A stretch of DNA of 64,000 nt, from positions 2,232,001 through 2,296,000 of the forward strand of contig NZ_CP075339.1 of the NCBI RefSeq assembly GCF_024399335.1, in the 5' to 3' direction. Below the pieces are notes generated by a model. The model saw only the letters and a list, made by a program, of their open reading frames with translations. It was not told the origin of the DNA and ran no database searches. Every line of letters starts with the position of its first letter. Positions within the stretch are counted from its first letter, which is position 1. This document shows positions 44,213 through 53,170 of the stretch, one piece after another. Origin of the DNA: Leucobacter aridicollis. GTDB taxonomy: Bacteria; Actinomycetota; Actinomycetes; Actinomycetales; Microbacteriaceae. The translations under genes were made by a program, and so were the position numbers.

Positions 44213-45769
44213 ATGGCTACGTATAAGAAGACACGCGGCATGATCGCCGCAGCTGGAGCCGTCGCGCTCGGATTCGGCGGACTGATGTTCGCGACGATCC
44301 CCGCGAACGCAGTCCCGGTCGACGGGCCTGTCGATGCCACAAAGACCGGCTCGCTCACAATTCACAAGTTTGAGTACCCCGCAGACGGAAACCAGAACCC
44401 CTCAGGAACGGGTACCAACCCGACCGGCCCGATCGGCGATGTGGTTTTCACGGTTTGCAAGATCGACAACATCACTTCCCTCGGCGATACCTCGAACGCT
44501 GGCTGGGCTCAAGTGAAGGGCCTGAACGCCCTCTCAACTCCGCCGTTGACCGGTACGGTCGCAGGCGTTGATTCGAGTACAACGTTCCCAGTGAGCGGTT
44601 GCCAGACCGTGACCAGCGCGGCGAGTGGCAGCACCCCAACGTTGAGCGGCCTCGCTGTTGGTGCCTACCTCGTCACTGAGACCAGTGCTCCCGCTGGCGT
44701 GGTGAAGGGTGATCCCTTTATCGTTACCTTGCCGACCCCGGCCGACACCGCCGCAGGCGCTACCAACACCGGCCGCTGGGAGTATGACGTGAACGTCTAC
44801 CCCAAGAACCTCAAATCCACCGCTCCGACGAAGACCATCCACGATCAGCCGAACAACGGTGTCGTGCTCGGTCAGGATATCGACTACACGATCAGCCAGG
44901 TGGTTCCCGCACTACCCAGCGGGCAGAGCTATACCAAGTTCGTCGTCACCGACGCGCTCGACGCGAAGCTGGATCTCAAGTCCGGCTCGGTGGTAGTCAC
45001 ATATGACGGTGGGACGCTCACCGAAGGCACTGATTACACGCTCGACACCACCGGTGATGTGATTGTGGTTACGCTTCTCGCAACAGTGCCGGGCACCCCT
45101 CCTGCCCCGAATTCCATTCCGATCGAGGCCGGCAAAACCCTCACGGTCGACTTCACCGCCACCGCAAACGCGACCGGCGAGATCCCCAACACCGCTGTCG
45201 TTAATATCAACGACCTTGACTTCGACGGGGACGGCACTCCCGGCACACCCACAACCGAGGTAAAGACTCGCTGGGGCAACCTTCTGGGCGAGAAGATCAA
45301 CGCTGACGACACAATGAAGCTCGGCGGCGCGAAATTCGAGGTCTACATGACCGCTGACACCGATGGCACCTGTGCCGCGGCGACCACCGCTGATCTTGCG
45401 GGACTTTCCTCGGTGACCACGGTTACCTCCGCTGCAAATGGCAGCATCGCAATCCCCGGCCTTTGGGTTGGCGATACGAACGACAATGTCACCAACCGCT
45501 GCTACATCCTGAAGGAGATCGAGGCTCCTGCAGGCTACGTGCTCCCAACCGGAGACGCCGCACTGCACTCTGTGAACGTCACTGTAGGCACGGTTTCTAC
45601 CGCAACCTTCGACGTGAGAAACGATCAGCAGCTCGTCCCCGGCCTGCCTCTGACTGGTGGCGATGGGGAGCGCATGCTCCTGGTGGTTGGTGGGGCACTT
45701 CTCATCCTGGGCGCGGTTGGGGTTGCTTTGCGACTTAACAGACGACGCGAAATCACCGCATCGGCCTAG
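44213..45769 (+). CDS. Major pilin (SpaH/FimA-like), LPLTGG-anchored
   Basis: A 518-residue shaft pilin. The signal peptide ends ANA near residue 33. The pilin motif WEYDVNVYPK lies at 189-198, with Lys198 as the expected polymerisation lysine. Domains with isopeptide-type motifs follow (KTIHDQPNNGVVLGQDIDYT; GGAKFEVYMTADTDG) and the E-box YILKEIEAPAGYVLP. The sorting signal LPLTGG is at 478-483, then a hydrophobic span and RLNRRRE. It is the second gene of the pilus unit and is separated from the sortase gene by a strong hairpin. Confidence 0.95.
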   Translation: MATYKKTRGMIAAAGAVALGFGGLMFATIPANAVPVDGPVDATKTGSLTIHKFEYPADGNQNPSGTGTNPTGPIGDVVFTVCKIDNITSLGDTSNAGWAQVKGLNALSTPPLTGTVAGVDSSTTFPVSGCQTVTSAASGSTPTLSGLAVGAYLVTETSAPAGVVKGDPFIVTLPTPADTAAGATNTGRWEYDVNVYPKNLKSTAPTKTIHDQPNNGVVLGQDIDYTISQVVPALPSGQSYTKFVVTDALDAKLDLKSGSVVVTYDGGTLTEGTDYTLDTTGDVIVVTLLATVPGTPPAPNSIPIEAGKTLTVDFTATANATGEIPNTAVVNINDLDFDGDGTPGTPTTEVKTRWGNLLGEKINADDTMKLGGAKFEVYMTADTDGTCAAATTADLAGLSSVTTVTSAANGSIAIPGLWVGDTNDNVTNRCYILKEIEAPAGYVLPTGDAALHSVNVTVGTVSTATFDVRNDQQLVPGLPLTGGDGERMLLVVGGALLILGAVGVALRLNRRREITASA

Positions 45770-45887
45770 CCACCTAGTAGGTTCCCCACAGCGCGAGAAT
45801 CTCCCAGATCGCTTGACACTCCCCCCTCAAGCGCGCGTTGTGGGTTCCTTCCTGACCCCTACCCCCATAGTGGGCCAGGAAGCTCCG

Positions 45888-45920
45888 CGCGGTGCCGGAA
45901 AGAAACTTTCCGGCACCGCG
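45888..45920 (+). terminator. Strong hairpin between major pilin and sortase genes
   Basis: CGCGGTGCCGGAAAG at 45888-45902 pairs perfectly over 15 bases with CTTTCCGGCACCGCG at 45906-45920 across an AAA loop; TTCTCTT follows. It would end most pilin transcripts and let a fraction reach the sortase gene. Confidence 0.82.
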
Positions 45921-45994
45921 TTCTCTTCTGTCACAAACTGAGAGGCGCACCCACATTGTCATACAGCCGCACGAAGGACGAAGAGGCGCCTCGA

Positions 45995-46900
45995 ATGACT
46001 GTGCCCGCTCGAAAATGGCGTGCCTCAGCATCATTGATCCTCACGGTTCTCGTGGCTGTTGCTGGCGTCACTACTCTCACCTATTCCACTGCGGCGAGCT
46101 GGGTTTCCGCGATTAACCAGAGCCAGGTCGTTAATCGATACGAAACATCAGTCAACCATGCTGAACCGTCAGCCTCAGAGCAACTCAGAGCAGCGCATAT
46201 TTACAATTCGGCGCTCTCATCCGGTGCACTTCTCGAGGCGAATTCGACGGTGCCGCAGGGGAACGGCGAGTACGCGGACACCTCTTTTGACTACCGCAGC
46301 ATGCTCGCTACCTCGACTGGAGTGATGGCACGACTTCAAATTCCCAAGATCGATGTAGACCTTCCCGTTTACCACGGCACCAGCGAAGAAACACTTGAGA
46401 TCGGGGTGGGGCATCTCAAAGGCACCTCGCTACCGGTTGGAGGTGAGAGTACTCACAGCGTGCTCACCGCACACCGAGGCCTCCCCTCCGCCACTCTCTT
46501 CACGAACCTGGATCAGGTGAAAGTGGGTGACACATTCACCATCACGACGTTCGGGGAAGTTCTGAACTACCGCGTCGTCTCCAGACAGGTTGTCGCGCCC
46601 GAGGACACCGAGACATTGCGGCAGATTGAGGGTGAAGACCTGGTCACGCTCGTCACCTGCACACCACTTGGCGTGAACAGCCATCGAATTCTCGTGACCG
46701 GAGAGCGTATCAACCCCACCCCGCCAGAAGCGATTGAGGAGGCTAGGTCGTCCGCGAGAGAGCCGGGATTCCCCTGGTGGGCGGTCGCCTACATCAGCGC
46801 TCTCGCCGTAATCGGCTGGTATGCTTGGTGGGCTGGAAAACCACCTCGCCGACTACCACAGCATGCCAGCACGGAGTGCAGTTCCAACGCGCAACAATAG
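45995..46900 (+). CDS. srtC: Class C (pilin-polymerising) sortase
   Basis: A 301-residue transpeptidase with an N-terminal membrane helix (SLILTVLVAVAGVTTLTYST) and a second one near the C-terminus (AVAYISALAVIGWYAWWAG), the two-helix form of class C sortases. Catalytic residues are His160 in VLTAHRGLP, Cys222 in TLVTCTPLG and Arg231 in NSHRILVTGER. It joins pilin Lys residues to the LPLTG-type signals of the tip and shaft proteins. The ATG at 45995 has AAGAGG upstream; a TTG 13 codons earlier is less likely. Confidence 0.95.
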   Translation: MTVPARKWRASASLILTVLVAVAGVTTLTYSTAASWVSAINQSQVVNRYETSVNHAEPSASEQLRAAHIYNSALSSGALLEANSTVPQGNGEYADTSFDYRSMLATSTGVMARLQIPKIDVDLPVYHGTSEETLEIGVGHLKGTSLPVGGESTHSVLTAHRGLPSATLFTNLDQVKVGDTFTITTFGEVLNYRVVSRQVVAPEDTETLRQIEGEDLVTLVTCTPLGVNSHRILVTGERINPTPPEAIEEARSSAREPGFPWWAVAYISALAVIGWYAWWAGKPPRRLPQHASTECSSNAQQ

Positions 46901-47081
46901 TACTTGGGTGCGGAGAGCTACCGGTTTTCGAGAACCAAATAGTGGACTTCGAGTTGGAGGATAAGTGGAACTGGAGACTTTGCAATGCAGTTTGTGGCTT
47001 TAGAAATCAGCGGTGACAGCTTGCGACAAGGGGCAATAGGCTTGCGATGAGCGGGATCTGCTAGAGCGGGGCGGGGGCTTC

Positions 47082-49670
47082 ATGGATATTCAGCACGGCG
47101 ACACGCTTGCCCTCGCGGCAGAGACGGTTCGAGCCGGCGGTCGCGTGGAAGTAGTCGGCAGTCATGGTAGTGGCAAGAGTACTTTTCTGAAGAATCTGAA
47201 CGATATCCTGCGTGACGGCGGGTGGAGTACTCTTTTTATTCGTGGGATCGCCTCTCTCAAGCAGTTTCCGCTCGCAGCCCTCAACTTTCCAGGGGTGTTA
47301 GATGCTGGGGATGAGGTCCGTGGTATCGCCTCAATTCACCAGGTAACTTTTGCCCTGCAAGCGAAAGTATCTGGCCCTAACTCGGTGATCTTTATTGACG
47401 ACTGGAATGAACTTGATGAGGCTTCATGGGGAATCATCGATTCCGTCCATCGTGCGCTTTCGGTACCAGTCGTGTTCTCCCACTTGCGGGGTGCTCGGGC
47501 GAGCAGTATTTCGGATGAATCTTACCTCTCACGAGTGCCCACGGGATACGTCGTGGAAATGCGGTCGTTGCGAATTGATGAGCTAGGAGCAGTACTCAAA
47601 ACGCACCTGAATTCACCGATTGAGAGAGGTGCACTAAGTCGTGTCTATGCGATGACAGGCGGGCACATAGGTTTAGCACTTGCCTTAGTGAAGGCAGCAC
47701 GGCGTGAGAACCAGTTGGTTCAAGACTCTTACGGAGTATGGACAAGCACGGACGACCTGTGGAGCTCTGGTCTCACGTCAATGCTCGAGACTTACGTCAG
47801 CGACCTCCCCACCCATGTCCGAGATTCCCTGGAAGTTCTTGCCTCCGTGGGGACAGTTGACCTGGACACTGCACGGAAGCTTGTTGAGGTTGAGGTACTC
47901 GAACTGCTGGAGGAGCGTGGACTCACAACAATCCTCTCGGGTTCAGTGCATGACTGGGTGATGGTTATTCCCCCTCTCTTAGTCGAATATTTTCGGCGCG
48001 CACCCGCCTCTACCCGGAAGGATCGCCTCAATAGGCACATCCTTGAGCGAATCGGTGAGGTGGAACCCGCCGCAGTCGTCCTAGCAGGGAATTCTCCCCT
48101 GGCTCCAATAGTCGATGGCAGAGAGGCATTGTTTGCTGCCTTGGCTCGGGAACAGGTACGAACGCGGATCACAGTTGCGTCGGCAGATTGGGTGGTATCA
48201 CAGACACCACGAAATGCGGTGGGCTACATCACCGCGCTCATGCAGTCACCTCAGGCAGACAGTGAAGTACTTGTTGAGCAGGTTTTCCGTGACACGGATT
48301 TCTCTACCGGTGAAATCGAAAGTCATGCAGAGCTCATCGTTCTTCACGCCAACTGGCTTGCGCATGTTCAGGGGAAGGTCGATGACGCGCTGGAACTGCT
48401 TCGCACCGAGCGGAACTCTTTTGGTGACTTCGGGCGGCTACTTGATGCGGCTGAAGTCACTATTCTCACCAACCTAGTCAGGGCCCCCAGCGATTCCTTG
48501 AAGAAGCTCAAGGTAACCCACGACCTCCCAGTAAAAGTGCAACTCGCCCTTCTAGAAGCGCAAATGTTGATCTTCGTGACATCGTGCCGGTTTAATGAAG
48601 CCCACCAAGCGTTCGAGCGCATCCGTGTATTAGACCCTCTGCAAGAGCAGATCAAACCACGAGTTCTTTACGGATTTATGTTACTCGGGGAGGGGCGCCA
48701 TGCTGAAGCGCTGCACCTCCTTACTCATTGGTTAGAGGAAGCGAGGAAACAGGTCGATATCCAGGGCGTTCGCTCTCTCGCGTGCGCGCTTGCGTTGTGC
48801 CACAGCCAGTCAGGAGACCATTTTGCCCTTGACCGCTTAGCTGAAGTTGTCGCTGCGGTTGGAGGCCACACCTCGTTCCCTTCGAATCCACAGGTGGCCA
48901 CGGTCTCCGTGACCACTAGTGTGGTCGCCGCCCGTCGCGGAGACACACTCCTCACTGAACGGTTTGTACGTGAGGCGCAGCGACAGGGTATTGCTGATGG
49001 GCCGCTGCCGGCACAGTCGCTTGCCTGGCCAATTGCGCAACTGATGATCCTGCAAGGAGAACTAGAACACGCTGCAGAAGAGCTCTGGAGATCAGGTGAG
49101 AAGTTATGGGCTCGGGAAGCGCGCTATGCAGGGATGCTGGAAATGTTCGTTTCGATCGAGATTCACCCCAATGCAGAACGACTCGACAAAGTGAATCAGC
49201 TCCTGAAGCTCGTTCCCGAAAATGTCTCCCTGCAAGCCCAGGGAGTTTACGTGACGGCACTCGTGAAGAAGGACCCGGAAAGCATGTTGAGGGGTGCCGA
49301 AGCGCTAGTGGACACGGGGCGCTTTGGTTTAGCTGCGTCAGCCTATGCCATGGCCGAAGCATGGTTTGAGAACGCGGGAAATGCTGCACGCGCTACGGAT
49401 GCGCATGAAGCCGGGAACCGGGCGCGATCGCGGATCGGTAGTTCTGCACTTGACGTTTCCCGGTTTAGTGCATTGCCTGCAGTTCTTTCCCGCCGAGAAG
49501 AGCAGGTCGCGAGGCTGGTTGCTTACGGTCTCACCAACCGTGAGATTGCAACGGAACTCTACCTGAGCGCTCGGACCGTCGAGGGGCACGTGAGACGAAT
49601 CTTTCGGAAGCTGAAGCTCAAAAACCGACGCGCTCTGGAGGAATACTTCACTGACCAGTCTGGAATTTGA
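47082..49670 (+). CDS. Large LuxR-type ATPase regulator (LAL/MalT-like)
   Basis: An 862-residue regulator. The N-terminal P-loop is VEVVGSHGSGKSTFLKNLND (about 22-41) with a Walker B-like SVIFIDDWNELDEASWG; a long helical repeat region follows, and the C-terminal LuxR helix-turn-helix is LSRREEQVARLVAYGLTNRE, then IATELYLSARTVEGHVRRIF. It follows the sortase gene on the same strand after 180 bases and may control pilus expression, a position-based inference. Its base usage appears less GC-rich than the chromosomal part of the window. Confidence 0.88.
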   Translation: MDIQHGDTLALAAETVRAGGRVEVVGSHGSGKSTFLKNLNDILRDGGWSTLFIRGIASLKQFPLAALNFPGVLDAGDEVRGIASIHQVTFALQAKVSGPNSVIFIDDWNELDEASWGIIDSVHRALSVPVVFSHLRGARASSISDESYLSRVPTGYVVEMRSLRIDELGAVLKTHLNSPIERGALSRVYAMTGGHIGLALALVKAARRENQLVQDSYGVWTSTDDLWSSGLTSMLETYVSDLPTHVRDSLEVLASVGTVDLDTARKLVEVEVLELLEERGLTTILSGSVHDWVMVIPPLLVEYFRRAPASTRKDRLNRHILERIGEVEPAAVVLAGNSPLAPIVDGREALFAALAREQVRTRITVASADWVVSQTPRNAVGYITALMQSPQADSEVLVEQVFRDTDFSTGEIESHAELIVLHANWLAHVQGKVDDALELLRTERNSFGDFGRLLDAAEVTILTNLVRAPSDSLKKLKVTHDLPVKVQLALLEAQMLIFVTSCRFNEAHQAFERIRVLDPLQEQIKPRVLYGFMLLGEGRHAEALHLLTHWLEEARKQVDIQGVRSLACALALCHSQSGDHFALDRLAEVVAAVGGHTSFPSNPQVATVSVTTSVVAARRGDTLLTERFVREAQRQGIADGPLPAQSLAWPIAQLMILQGELEHAAEELWRSGEKLWAREARYAGMLEMFVSIEIHPNAERLDKVNQLLKLVPENVSLQAQGVYVTALVKKDPESMLRGAEALVDTGRFGLAASAYAMAEAWFENAGNAARATDAHEAGNRARSRIGSSALDVSRFSALPAVLSRREEQVARLVAYGLTNREIATELYLSARTVEGHVRRIFRKLKLKNRRALEEYFTDQSGI

Positions 49671-49754
49671 GAGTTTGATCTTGGGACAGTTCGAAGGCGA
49701 GCCTGTTGAGCCCTGGATTTTTGGCAGAAGCAATCAGTGATATGAAGGTGAAGC

Positions 49755-50040
49755 GCCCCGGGTTTCGTGGAGGCTCGGTTATCTGGAACCGGCTCCGATG
49801 GGAACCTGTTCTCCAACGTAGCTGACGGGCTCGTGGGATGCCCAGTGGGCGGCCTCGAACTCGGCGGGTGGGATGTGTCCGATCTCGCCGTGCAGGCGCC
49901 GGTGGTTGTACCAGTCGACGTATTCGGCGACTGCGATCTCGACGTCGCGGATCGACGCCCACCCGCCCTTGGGGCGCATCATCGGGTTGCGGATACACTC
50001 GGCCTTGAACAACGAGTTCAGCGCCTCGGCCATCGCGTTG
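49755..50040 (-). pseudogene. C-terminal fragment of an IS3-family transposase (IS3 copy A)
   Basis: The minus-strand frame AMAEALNSLFKAECIRNPMM, then DVEIAVAEYVDWYNHRRLHG and PPAEFEAAHWA is the end of an IS3-family integrase core, with the catalytic Glu in MAEALNSLFKAE. Its preceding codons are at 51390-51905, separated by an IS110 element. The outer end near 49755 (CGGGTTTCGTGGAGGCTC) is probably the terminal repeat of this copy. Confidence 0.85.
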
Positions 50041-50055
50041 ATGCTCCTATATTTG

Positions 50056-51126
50056 TCAACTCACAATCTCACCTGTCCTCGGATTGACTTTGACGAGGTG
50101 GTAGAGCTCGCGAATCACATAGCGTTTCAAGCATCGGATGATGTCTCGTTTGCTTTTCCCCTCGGCGGTTCTGCGGGCGACGTAGTCGATGGTGGGCTGG
50201 TGGAATCTCATCCGCACGATCACGGTCCGATAGATCGCCGCGTTGAGTTGCCGGTGCCCGCCATGGTTGATGCGATGCTTCCCGCTGGTCATGCCTGATC
50301 CGGTGGGGACCGGGCTGATACCCGCGAGTTTCGCGAACGCGGCCTCGGACTTGATGCGCTCGGGGTTGTCTCCTGCGACGATGAGGATTTCGGCTGCAGT
50401 ATCCACACCAATACCAAACTCGTCCAGCAGATGTGGTGCGCGTCCGAGAACGAGCTCCTCGATCATGCTGGTGAGTTCCTTGATCTCCTCGTCGAGCAAG
50501 AGCCAACGCTTCGCAAGCGACCGCAGCGTATGCCGGTTCGCATCCTCTGGGGAGTCGAGGCCGCGCGGCCGGAATGCTGCGCAGTAACGCGCGAGAGTGC
50601 GTTGCGTCTTCCGCGCGGTCTCGGCACGGAGCTGTTCTTGCGCGTGCACGAGCAGGGCTTTGAGCGTCACCATCGTCGCGGCTTTCTGCTTCACCGCAGT
50701 GTCATGGGCAACTTTGAGCTGCCGGATCATCTCGACCGCGCCATCCATTGTTTTCGGGGTCGCGGTCGCGAACCCCGCAAGTACCGCTCGCGCGGCGTTC
50801 TCCGCATCGAGAGTGTCGGACTTACCGTTGAGCCGGCGGAGTCTGCGGTCAGGGCGTGAGACCTCGACGACCTTGTACCCGTGCCGCCGCAGGAACGAGG
50901 TGAGGCCTGCCCCGTAGGAGCCGGTTCCCTCGATCCCGAAAGAGATGATCTTTCCGAACCCTTGAGCCCAGGCGAGCAGCTGCCTATACCCGGCGGTGTC
51001 GGTTGCGATCGTGAGGGTCGCGAGTACCCCGTCGATGGTGTCCATCACTGCTGCGACGTGAATGTGTTTATGCGTGTCGACGCCGATCACGATATGCCCT
51101 GAACGGGTGGGTTCTGTCTGGGTCAT
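50056..51126 (-). CDS. IS110-family transposase (RuvC-like plus Tnp domain)
   Basis: A 356-residue recombinase. The RuvC-like DEDD domain starts with VIGVDTHKHIHVAAV (first Asp) and has IISFGIEGTGSYGAGL (Glu) and NGKSDTLDAENAARAVLAG (Asp pair). A coiled-coil region follows, then the Tnp domain AGISPVPTGSGMTSGKHRIN with the catalytic Ser in the PTGSG region and NHGGHRQLNAAIYR. It appears full length and intact, so the element could still be active. It works with the RNA from its own leader. Confidence 0.95.
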   Translation of the reverse strand: MTQTEPTRSGHIVIGVDTHKHIHVAAVMDTIDGVLATLTIATDTAGYRQLLAWAQGFGKIISFGIEGTGSYGAGLTSFLRRHGYKVVEVSRPDRRLRRLNGKSDTLDAENAARAVLAGFATATPKTMDGAVEMIRQLKVAHDTAVKQKAATMVTLKALLVHAQEQLRAETARKTQRTLARYCAAFRPRGLDSPEDANRHTLRSLAKRWLLLDEEIKELTSMIEELVLGRAPHLLDEFGIGVDTAAEILIVAGDNPERIKSEAAFAKLAGISPVPTGSGMTSGKHRINHGGHRQLNAAIYRTVIVRMRFHQPTIDYVARRTAEGKSKRDIIRCLKRYVIRELYHLVKVNPRTGEIVS

Positions 51127-51169
51127 AGCGGGGGTCCTCTCGGCCGGTTATCGTGGGTTTCACGCTGTC

Positions 51170-51389
51170 ACCGGCGAGGGGACAGGACTGTCACGGGGAC
51201 GCTGTTTGAGAGTAGGCTCCAGGCTCCTATTAGGTCACGCCTCGTCCGGTGGCAGCGCTTCATGCGCTGCCCGGGCGGAGGGTCGACAGATCAACGCAAA
51301 GGCACCCTGCGGGCCATTCGTAACAAGAGTCAGACCGCTCCGACCGGGACTCCCCAATCCTTGCGAGATCGGGTGCAAACAGACTGACA
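51170..51389 (-). ncRNA. Probable IS110 bridge RNA
   Basis: The leader (minus strand) folds into two looped stems. Loop 1: TTACGAAT (51316-51323) and TTGCGTTG (51292-51299) sit on the two sides of an internal loop, capped by GGCCCGCAGGGTGCC and closed by GGAG-c-GGTC-t-GAC / GTC-GACC-CTCC. TACGA equals the target bases left of the insertion and GCGTTG is the complement of CAACGC right of it. Loop 2: ATAGGAGC (51223-51230) equals the element's right end (50043-50050), and TGACAG (51188-51193) complements the left terminus CTGTCA. Between them is a perfect hairpin GGCAGCGC/GCGCTGCC (51251-51271). This is the target-loop then donor-loop order known for IS621. Pairings were read by eye. Confidence 0.75.
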
Positions 51390-51905
51390 GTCGTAGCTGT
51401 CGCCGACCGTTCCGACGGACGCGACGGCGTCGGCTTCGGCGAGGCGCTCGGTGTAGCGAATGGCTCGATACTGCACTCCGGCATCGCTGTGATGGATCAG
51501 CCCGGCGATGTCCTGCCCTGCTCTGCGGCGCTCCCAGAGGCCCATGTCGAGCGCGTCGACGGCGAGATCGGTGCGCAGCGACGTGGACACCTGCCAGCCG
51601 ACGATACGGCGAGAGAACACGTCGAGGACGAACGCGGCGTAGGTCCACCCGGCGTGGGTACGGATGTAGGTCAGGTCCGCAACCCAGAGCTGGTTCGGTG
51701 CCGTCGCGGTGAACGCGCGCTTCACGAGGTCGGCGGGCCGGTCGGTCTCCGCGCCGTCCCCGAAGGTGGTCTTGCGGGTCTTGTCGCGCCGGATGCCCTG
51801 GATGCCCGCGGCGCGCATCAGCCGCTCGACGGTGCAGCGGGCGACCTCGACGCCCTCCCGGTTCAGGGCAGCGTGGATCTTCCGGGCGCCGTAGACACCG
51901 AGGTT
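51390..51905 (-). pseudogene. Middle fragment of the IS3-family transposase (IS3 copy A)
   Basis: Continuous codons read NLGVYGARKIHAALNREGVE, then RLMRAAGIQGIRRDK, the catalytic Asp in NQLWVADLTYIRT and the second Asp in IAGLIHHSDAGVQYRAIRYT, ending GTVGDSYD at 51390 where the IS110 element begins. The upstream part (rest of orfB and orfA) is missing because IS3 copy B and foreign sequence follow at 51906. With the fragment at 49755-50040 it forms one broken transposase. Confidence 0.9.
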
Positions 51906-51971
51906 GGGTCTGCTGAGGGTTTGGTTGAGTCCAAGACTGCTTCGCTCATGAGGGTCGGAGCTGGAAGGATG

Positions 51972-52268
51972 ATGACCATGCCAATGAAGTACAGCGAGGA
52001 GTTCAAGCGTGACGCTGTCGCGCTCGTGGAGTCCGGCATCGCACAGAAAACCGTGTGCCGTGATCTTGGTATCTCGAAATCAGCACTCGGTGCGTGGGTA
52101 CAAGACGCCAGGTTCAAAACGTATGGGATGACCCCCTCGAAGGACCCTGAGGAGCAGCGCGAAATGCGAGCTGCTCTGAAACGTATTCGTGAACTCGAGA
52201 TGGAAAACGAAGTGCTCCGGCGTGCGGCAGCGTATCTCTCGCAGGCGCATATCACGCCCCCAAAATGA
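51972..52268 (+). CDS. IS3-family transposase OrfA
   Basis: A 98-residue helix-turn-helix protein (MKYSEEFKRDAVALVESGIA, KTVCRDLGISKSALGAWV) with a leucine-zipper-like end (RIRELEMENEVLRRAAAYL). Several ATGs lie close together at 51969-51984; 51972 is used here. The stop overlaps the orfB ATG as ATGA; IS3 elements usually make an OrfAB fusion by frameshifting at such overlaps. Confidence 0.9.
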   Translation: MTMPMKYSEEFKRDAVALVESGIAQKTVCRDLGISKSALGAWVQDARFKTYGMTPSKDPEEQREMRAALKRIRELEMENEVLRRAAAYLSQAHITPPK

Positions 52269-53149
52269 TTTACCCGCTCGTCCGTGAGATGGCTGCGCCA
52301 GGTGCCCGTGTCAGGGTGCCGGTCGCGGTGGCGTGCCGGGTACTGGAGTTCAGTGAGCAGGCCTACTACCGATGGCTCACATCTCCGCAGTCTGCCCGTG
52401 AGGCCGAGGAGGAGCAGTTGATCGGGGTGCTGCGTGAGCTGCACGAAGAGGATCCCGAGGGTGGCTACCGTGTGCTTGCTGATGATCTCCATGATCTCGG
52501 CTACGACATCAGCGAGCGGCGCGTGTGGCGGCTGTGCAAGGTCGCGGGTATTCAGTCGGCCATCACCAAGCGTAAGCGCCGTTACCAGCGAGCTGGAGAG
52601 CCGGTGGGTGATGATCTCGTGGAGCGCGACTTCACCGCAGATGCACTTGACGAGAAGTGGCTCACGGATATCACCGAGCATTGGACAGGAGAGGGCAAGC
52701 TCTACTTGTGCGCGATCAAGGACGTGTGCTCGAACCGGATCGTGGGGTACGCGATCGATAAGCGGATGAAGGCATCGCTTGCGGTTCGGGCGCTGGGAAA
52801 CGCGCTGCAGCAGCGTGGCTATCCGGCGGGCGTGATCGTTCACAGCGACAGGGGCAGTCAATTTCGTAGCCGGAAGTTCCAGCAGGCTTTGAAGCGGCAC
52901 CAGTTGAAGGGTTCGATGGGAAGAGTGGGCGCGTGTGGTGATAACGCTGCCATGGAGTCGTTCTTCTCGCTGTTACAGAAGAACGTGCTTGACCGGCAGT
53001 CGTGGCGCACCCGGCAAGAGTTGCGCCTCGCGATCGTGGCCTGGATCGAGGGGAAGTATCACCGGAAACGACGTCAGCGCAGGCTCGGGAAGCTGACACG
53101 GGTCGAGTTCGAGGCCATAATGATGGATGTCGTCGCTTTGGCGGCATAA
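52265..53149 (+). CDS. IS3-family transposase OrfB (DDE integrase)
   Basis: A 294-residue DDE transposase. After an HTH_21-type N-terminal region (EEDPEGGYRVLADDLHDLGY), the catalytic residues are Asp in EKWLTDITEHWTGEGKLYLC, Asp in GVIVHSDRGSQFRSRKF and Glu in CGDNAAMESFFSLLQKNVLD. The C-terminal part is typical (WIEGKYHRKRRQRRLGKLTR). The frame is complete, so this copy may be mobile. Confidence 0.93.
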   Translation: MIYPLVREMAAPGARVRVPVAVACRVLEFSEQAYYRWLTSPQSAREAEEEQLIGVLRELHEEDPEGGYRVLADDLHDLGYDISERRVWRLCKVAGIQSAITKRKRRYQRAGEPVGDDLVERDFTADALDEKWLTDITEHWTGEGKLYLCAIKDVCSNRIVGYAIDKRMKASLAVRALGNALQQRGYPAGVIVHSDRGSQFRSRKFQQALKRHQLKGSMGRVGACGDNAAMESFFSLLQKNVLDRQSWRTRQELRLAIVAWIEGKYHRKRRQRRLGKLTRVEFEAIMMDVVALAA

Positions 53150-53170
53150 ACCCCGGACTCAACCAAAGCA

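Larger units (their letters stand above)
50041..51389 (-). mobile_element. IS110-family insertion sequence inside an IS3 transposase
   Basis: About 1350 bases lie between the two halves of IS3 copy A. Joining 50040 to 51390 restores the transposase frame ...GDSYD-NAMAEALN... without loss or duplication of bases, which is how IS110 elements insert. The element has one transposase gene, a very short 3' end and a 263-base untranslated leader on the transposase strand, the IS110 arrangement. There are no inverted terminal repeats. Confidence 0.9.
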
